A stretch of 64,000 nucleotides of DNA from Batkoa obscura (taxonomy: Eukaryota > Entomophthoromycota > Entomophthoromycetes > Entomophthorales > Batkoaceae): the NCBI GenBank assembly GCA_030770535.1, contig JASVEC010000004.1:1240001-1304000 (forward strand). Direction: 5' to 3'. Numbering within the stretch: the stretch's first letter is position 1; the number at the start of each line of letters is the position of its first letter. Positions 58,847 to 64,000 of this stretch are shown here, in pieces. Made by a program: the position numbers and the translations under genes. The notes below the pieces were generated by a model. The model made no database searches and was not told where the DNA came from. It saw only the letters and a list, made by a program, of their open reading frames with translations.

Positions 58847-60903
58847 TTAATAAGTAGATAATTTTTTAACTACTGAATTTTGAAAATCATCTAAAGTATT
58901 AGATATTTCTTTATAAGTTGATTTACGTTTACTCCCTTGCTTACTATTTAAAAAGAAGAGAAAATAAATAACTATCAATTTACTATAATAAATAGAATAA
59001 ACTTACATTTTATGTTCTAATACCAACATGTTTTTAACATCATCAATATGACCTTTGATATCTTCATCTAATAATGAATTCACTATTAATTCCATTGCAA
59101 TTTCACTTGATAGATTCAATAACTAAAAACAAAATATTAGTAATTCATACTAATATTAATAATATCAATGTTATTTATTAAATTTACCATAGCAATAAAT
59201 TCAATTTTTAATTGAGTAAAACTTTTACAAACTTTAATTAATGTTTGTGTACGTACTGTATGTGTTAATTGATAGAAGAAACTAGATACAAATGGATCAT
59301 CTTGTAGAGATTCAGAATGTTCTATTTATAAAAAATAAAATTATTCTTATTATTCTTATTATTCTTCCTTTACCTGCTAATATTTCTTCAAATAATTTTG
59401 AATCTTTATTTTGAAAGGCATTAATCAATTGATATAAATGACGACATTCTCTATGGCTACGATATCTAAAAATAACAAATTAAATAAATTAATTGTACAT
59501 CTGCTACTCAATTTATATCAACTTACTGACTCATTTCAGGTGAATCAAAAGGAGAAACTAAAGCATTGGATAACATACTAGTCAATACAATATATTTTAT
59601 AATTCTTAACCTTTGAGGGGCACCAACATCATTATAAGCATTGAATGATTTAAAAAAATCTTTATATGCTAATTCATAATTACCTAATAGAACAATAATA
59701 TTTATAAATATTAATTACTATTAATAAATTATTATGGTTACTTTCTCTCATATACATTTTACCCCCACATTCTCTAATAACACCATCTGCTCTAGGTGAG
59801 GCAAACGCTGTTTTTACATTTGAGGCTCGTTCATATAATCTCTATTTTAATAATAATAATAATAATAATAAATTATTGTATTAACCATACTAAAATAAAT
59901 TATAATGTTACCTTTGATTTTTTATTATCTTTAAAAATAGAAGCAATTTCCATATCAATTGAAATAATATCTAATAAATGAGTTCCTTTTCTTTCTTCAT
60001 CATTACCTGATGGATCTTTACAAAAATTATAAAGAGCAGGTAATAACTAATAATAACGATAACAACAATTATTAAATTATTAAAATATTTAATATTAACT
60101 ACCTCTCTTAAACTATCAAATTTTTTTTGAGTTAACCAAAGATGCGCCAACTTTAATTGAGTACGAATCCATGATCTCTAAAAGCATAGAAGTCATTAAA
60201 CCTTTATCCCATATCAAAATAAATAATTATTCTTTTTTTTTACCTCATTTCTAACTGGATCAAGAACCTTAATAGTATCTTTAAAAAACTGGTCTAAAAA
60301 CTCATTATTTGTATTTTTAGATATCAAATCCACCATATTGTTAATAGAACTATCTTTATAAGTCGATGCTACTCCATCACCTAACGGAAAAGATAGTATT
60401 TTTTGATAATAAGACATGGCCTATTCAATTAAAAAACAAATACATTAATTTATCGTTACTGTCATTGATGTACAAATGATGTGATAGATTATAATACCTT
60501 ACCTTTTCAAGATCTCCGTTACGATAAGTGAACTTTAATAATTGTTTGGTACTTTTAAATGTACTAAAAAAGTATTCAAATAAACACTTTAAAAATGTAA
60601 TAAAATCCGAATTCAACTTACAAAGGTCCATCCCCTTCTTCGATTTTAATAATTTCTTCAAAAGCATCAATAACTTTACTTGGATCTTCTTTTACCAATG
60701 CTAAAAAAACCAAAATTAACGTCATTACAAAATGGAGTAAAACACGAGCTGACGATTTATCAAAAATATTAAGAAAAATACTTACATTTAGCGTCATAAT
60801 ACCTATTCTCTAAACTTAATTCTTGTTCACCAAGTTCACTTTGGGAACTATATTCTAGATCATAACTGGCATCATCATCATAAATTAAATCTTCAGAAGA
60901 CAT
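58847..60903 (-). CDS. CSN2: COP9 signalosome subunit 2 (CSN2)
   Basis: PCI-domain scaffold of the COP9 signalosome, which removes NEDD8 from cullins. Starts MSSEDLIYDDDASYDLEYSS at 60903, followed by LGEQELSLENRYYDAK, the conserved acidic entry of CSN2 (YDLEYSxxSxxxxxxLENxYYxAK). About ten exons with short introns. Further matches: FKSTKQLLKFTYRNGDLEKV, KLAHLWLTQKKFDSLREVV-type TPR helices, the region with IVIELG-like EIASIFKDNKKSK, an EAFASPRADGVIRECGG segment, and the PCI part HSESLQDDPFVSSFFYQLTH then VRTQTLIKVCKSFTQLKIEF. It ends STYKEISNTLDDFQNSVVKK. The family C-terminus normally has LDKWTxQL, which this short tail replaces loosely. Convergent with the preceding gene (164 bp apart). 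Confidence 0.85.
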
Positions 60904-61374
60904 TTCAACTTTTTTTTCTTATTTATTGATTTGGATTTTTGTAGGTAAAAATGTAAAAAATAATTTGCTTTGAATTTCGTAAGCAAGAGTTTGTGTGACA
61001 ACTAAACTTTTATTCTTTTTGAATAACTTAATTTTTTATTTAATAGAATCTTAAGGTTGCTTAATTTGAATGGAATTGGATTAGCTATTGACTTTTAGTC
61101 ATGTTTTTGTAGCTTTAGATTTTGATATTCTTAAGACTTTACACTAGTTAATAAATAATCAAATTATTGTTTTCCATTGATAATATACTCCATTAATCAC
61201 CTTAAGGTAGTAATAAATTTGTATAATTAAATAAACTCTAAAACAAGACTTATATTATTTAAATTTATTATCAGTTTTTATATTTATATTTCACTTATTC
61301 AAATTATTTTAGTTCCTAAAATTATACAAAAAATCAAACTCTACATTAATTAAACAGTTATAAAATAATTCATT

Positions 61375-61446
61375 CTTCCTCACGGGGAATCGAACCCCGG
61401 CCGTTCCGGTGAAAGCGGAAAATCCTAACCACTGGACCATGAAGAA
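61375..61446 (-). tRNA. tRNA-Glu (anticodon TTC), second copy
   Basis: All 72 bases match the gene at 13354-13425. Acceptor, D, anticodon and T stems all pair. Confidence 0.95.
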
Positions 61447-61818
61447 GTTTTATTTGAGTAAAATTTATATGAAACAGCTATATTTAACTATAATTAATTG
61501 TCATTGAGTTTCAATAGAACCTTTTGATTCACAATTATGATTTTTTAACTTTTTAATTATTTTGAATCAATAAAAAGCTCAAAAAACATGCTTCCCAAAT
61601 TGGTAACAGTATTTTAGTGTAAAAATTATTATTAATTTAGGTGAATTCACTGTTTAAGCTATTTTATCTATTTAAAAATATTAGCTTAATAAATTTTATT
61701 ATATATATATATATTTATTAAAATCTATAAACAAGTTTAATAATCAGCTTTCATTAGATTTTATAAGATTAATTTAAAGTATTAGGAAGCCTTAAACTAA
61801 TTTTATAGTTATACAACC

Positions 61819-61956
61819 ATTTAAACCCAAATATATAGTTTTTTGCAATTTTCGATTATATTTGTTTAATTAGTTTTTTTAAAACTTGATCTTTAGGCTG
61901 TAATAAAAAATTTGTTTTCAAATGAACAGCTAACCACTGCATATGTGAATGTAAAC
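61819..61956. mobile_element. MITE-like element, family 2, copy 3 (degenerate)
   Basis: The left end ATTTAAACCCAAATATATAG is mirrored by the right end (reverse complement GTTTACATTCACATATGCAG). AAATGAACAGCTAACCACTG near the right end is close to ATGAACAGTTAACCAGC of the copy at 2456. The internal core is not conserved. Confidence 0.4.
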
Positions 61957-61983
61957 AGCTATATTTTACACGAAAAATATAGA

Positions 61984-62057
61984 CGCTCATAACTGGGATC
62001 GAACCAGTAACCTCCCGATTAACAGTCGGACGCGCTAGCCAATTGCGCCATACGAGC
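61984..62057 (-). tRNA. tRNA-Asn (anticodon GTT), second copy
   Basis: All 74 bases match the gene at 56957-57030. About 540 bp upstream, in its own reading direction, of the tRNA-Glu on the same strand. Confidence 0.96.
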
Positions 62058-63349
62058 TTTAGGAATTTCCACAGCTTTAAATATGTTTATTGTATATATA
62101 ATACTATTTGGTATACAAAAAATAGTTAATTTTAAATCAAAATAAAGTTTTGGCATACAAACGTAAAACCTGAGCTTTTTACAATTGAATTAATTGTTTT
62201 ACATTTAAAAGTATTACTCTATTGGTGGATTTACTTAAACTAACTCTATTTGTTTTTAAATAATTATAATGCAGTATAAATAACAATTATTAGCAACTCT
62301 CAACAAAATACAATAAGGTTATATAAAAAATATAATATTTAAACATAATTAAATGAAAAACTAAATAAAATATAATAATAAATAACAAAAACATGAAAAT
62401 ATACAGTTGTTAGTTTACTATAATTATTTTTGTTAAGCTTTTATTTTAAATGTGTTTAATTTTTATAACTTCATTGTAGTTTTATTAAAACCTTAATAGC
62501 TGTTGTTTAAATCTAACAAATTGTCTAATTATGCTATTACCATCAATAATATTAATTTTATGAAAGCACTGTATTAAAGATAAATAAATTAAGTCCTTGT
62601 AGTATTAAATCAATACTACTTTTCGATCCTTCAATCTCTCATTAGTTATAAAAAGATTTTAGCTTTTTTAACTATATTAAATAAGAATCAAATTAATCAA
62701 GGTTTAAAAATAAAAAAAGTTCTTTTGTTTCAGTGTTTTATTTTTCATAAAAATATAGATTAAACTTAATTTAACTTAAAGGCTTAATCAACTTGCATCT
62801 AAATTTAGTAAATTAACGCTTGGTTTGTAAATTATGCTCTTAAAAACTGGTTTGAAAATAAAAAGTATGAAAATATATAAAAATTGTATTTTTTAGTTTA
62901 TTTCTTTATACTTGAATAAATTTATCAAGTATTTAATTTATAAATTTGAAAAATATCATTTAAGTTTTCATTGCACATAACTTTTTTGATCTTTCAAACT
63001 TCAAAGTTCAAGTGAATTTCTGCTTGAATCGATTTTAAAATTTTTAATTAAAAAACTACTTTATAAAGCAATTGAGTGTATTGCATCTACCCCAAAAACT
63101 CGACTAAAAAAAGGTGGAAAACTATTAAAAAATGAACCAAGTAGTTTATTTTTAAAGCTTTAAAGTTTGTTACTCAAGCTTTTTATCTATCTTTTCCCCT
63201 TAAAATCGACTTGATAATGATTATTTAAAACTTGGAGAAACCTAGAATCCACTTAAAATATAAATTAGTGTCATTTTTATATATATTCATTGATTTATCT
63301 TTTTAAATCTTATTTCATTACAATTCTTTCGCAGTCTCAACATACAATA

Positions 63350-64000
63350 ATGCTAAAATACCGTAGCATCTTACGTTTAGAAGAGTATCATGCAGAATCC
63401 ACAGTAACCTCCAATTATGTGTCCCCAACCGTTCTACTATTCATCCGTAGTATAGTATTCTTCTACATGATTATAGTCCACGTCATTAACATTATATACA
63501 ACTATCAACAACCATTAAGCTTTGTAATGTATCTATCAAATTTGATATATTACGGTTTAACAGTTTATATGGGAATATCATTTTATATATCATTAAGATA
63601 TCATTTATCAAGGAAATCGTATATACCCTATGAGAATACTCATTGGACATTAAAATTTGGTTATCTTTGGTTGTATGGGACTTGCTTTACATTGACAACG
63701 TTGATATTCTTAATTTACTGGTCACTCTTAGCAAGCGAGGCTTTAGGTCCTAATAGTTTACCTATCGATTATTTTTTAGCTATTAGTTTTCATGGGGTTA
63801 GTTTTTTAACTATGATATTGGAAGTACTTTTAAGCTGTAACCCTATCTTCTTTAATTATCTTCCATTTATTTTAATTACTCTTTTGATCTATTTACCTTA
63901 TGCACTATTATTTCATTTGAGGTAAAATTTATGTATATTATAGTGATTTTGGTATTAACATATTTTTATAGATATAACATTTGGGTCTATTTCTTTTTAA
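63350..64000 (+). CDS. Rolling-stone/AIG1-like membrane protein, copy 2, 3' part outside window
   Basis: Paralogue of the gene at 57760. Starts MLKYRSILRLEEYHAESTVT at 63350; an earlier in-frame Met at 63290 would only add 20 residues that do not align with copy 1. Shared features: SNYVSPTVLLFIRSI (copy 1 SNFISTRTLLIIRSI), YLSNLIYYGLTVY, YIPYENTHWTLKFGYLWLYG, LTTLIFLIYWSLL, ISFHGVSFLTMILEVLLSCN and LPFILITLLIYLPYALLFHL. The first exon ends near 63923; the next begins after an intron close to 63971 with YNIWVYFF and is cut by the window edge. Function unknown. Confidence 0.62.

Larger units (their letters stand above)
60904..63349. other. intergenic with two tRNA genes
   Basis: 2.4 kb. It holds tRNA-Glu and tRNA-Asn (both minus strand) and an old family-2 element at about 61819-61956. 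Beyond 62060 there is only A+T-rich DNA. Confidence 0.65.

Overview
The window is nuclear DNA of a very A+T-rich fungus. Genes carry many short introns (about 40-110 bp, GTAAGT-like donors, occasional TACTAAC branch sites). The gene set is fungal/opisthokont: ASE1/PRC1, BDP1, SPT20, PEX4, a chromodomain-SET H3K9 methyltransferase and the COP9 signalosome. A complex I subunit (NDUFB8) argues against the anaerobic Neocallimastigomycota. Base composition, intron style, F-box/LRR relics and many small transposons fit an early-diverging lineage such as Entomophthoromycotina or Glomeromycotina. That placement is inference; no marker gene settles it.

Layout. 1-2 kb: the 5' part of UTP12/WDR3 (small-subunit processome), running off the left edge. 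3-16.7 kb: a tandem segmental duplication of two neighbouring genes, a secreted-type aminoacylase-1 (M20) and a one-exon ASE1/PRC1/MAP65 microtubule bundler. The two ASE1 copies share two almost identical blocks (644 and 196 bp) inside otherwise diverged sequence, which points to recent gene conversion, and each copy has its own repeat expansion in the tail. The second unit was enlarged by MITEs and holds a tRNA-Glu. 18-30 kb: a compact gene block with oligopeptidase B, ribulose-phosphate 3-epimerase (with a 13-bp micro-exon over the active-site Asp), BDP1 (TFIIIB), NOC4 (divergent from BDP1) and a three-EH-domain endocytic scaffold. 30.3-35.5 kb: an A+T-rich desert with four MITE copies and a possible solo LTR. 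35.5-42.1 kb: NDUFB8, PEX4, the chromodomain/SET methyltransferase with an inferred N-terminal repeat extension, and a TMEM245-like membrane protein. 42.1-50 kb: three decayed tandem F-box/LRR-like genes. 50-56 kb: a Rho1-like GTPase and SPT20 (SAGA). 57-64 kb: tRNA-Asn, a Rolling-stone/AIG1-like membrane protein, CSN2, then tRNA-Glu and tRNA-Asn again and a second Rolling-stone-like gene cut by the right edge.

The main non-coding signal is a family of about 101-bp elements (14 copies, both orientations). They have TGGGGRTGT...ACACCCCCA inverted ends and are flanked by TA, which is typical of Tc1/mariner-class MITEs. Two copies share one TA and form a long palindrome. A second, more degenerate inverted-repeat family has three copies.

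No CRISPR, bacterial operon or recognisable novel multi-gene system is visible. The observations most worth following are the ASE1 gene conversion, the RPE1 micro-exon, the methyltransferase N-terminus with its stop-bearing alternative acceptor, and the MITE family.
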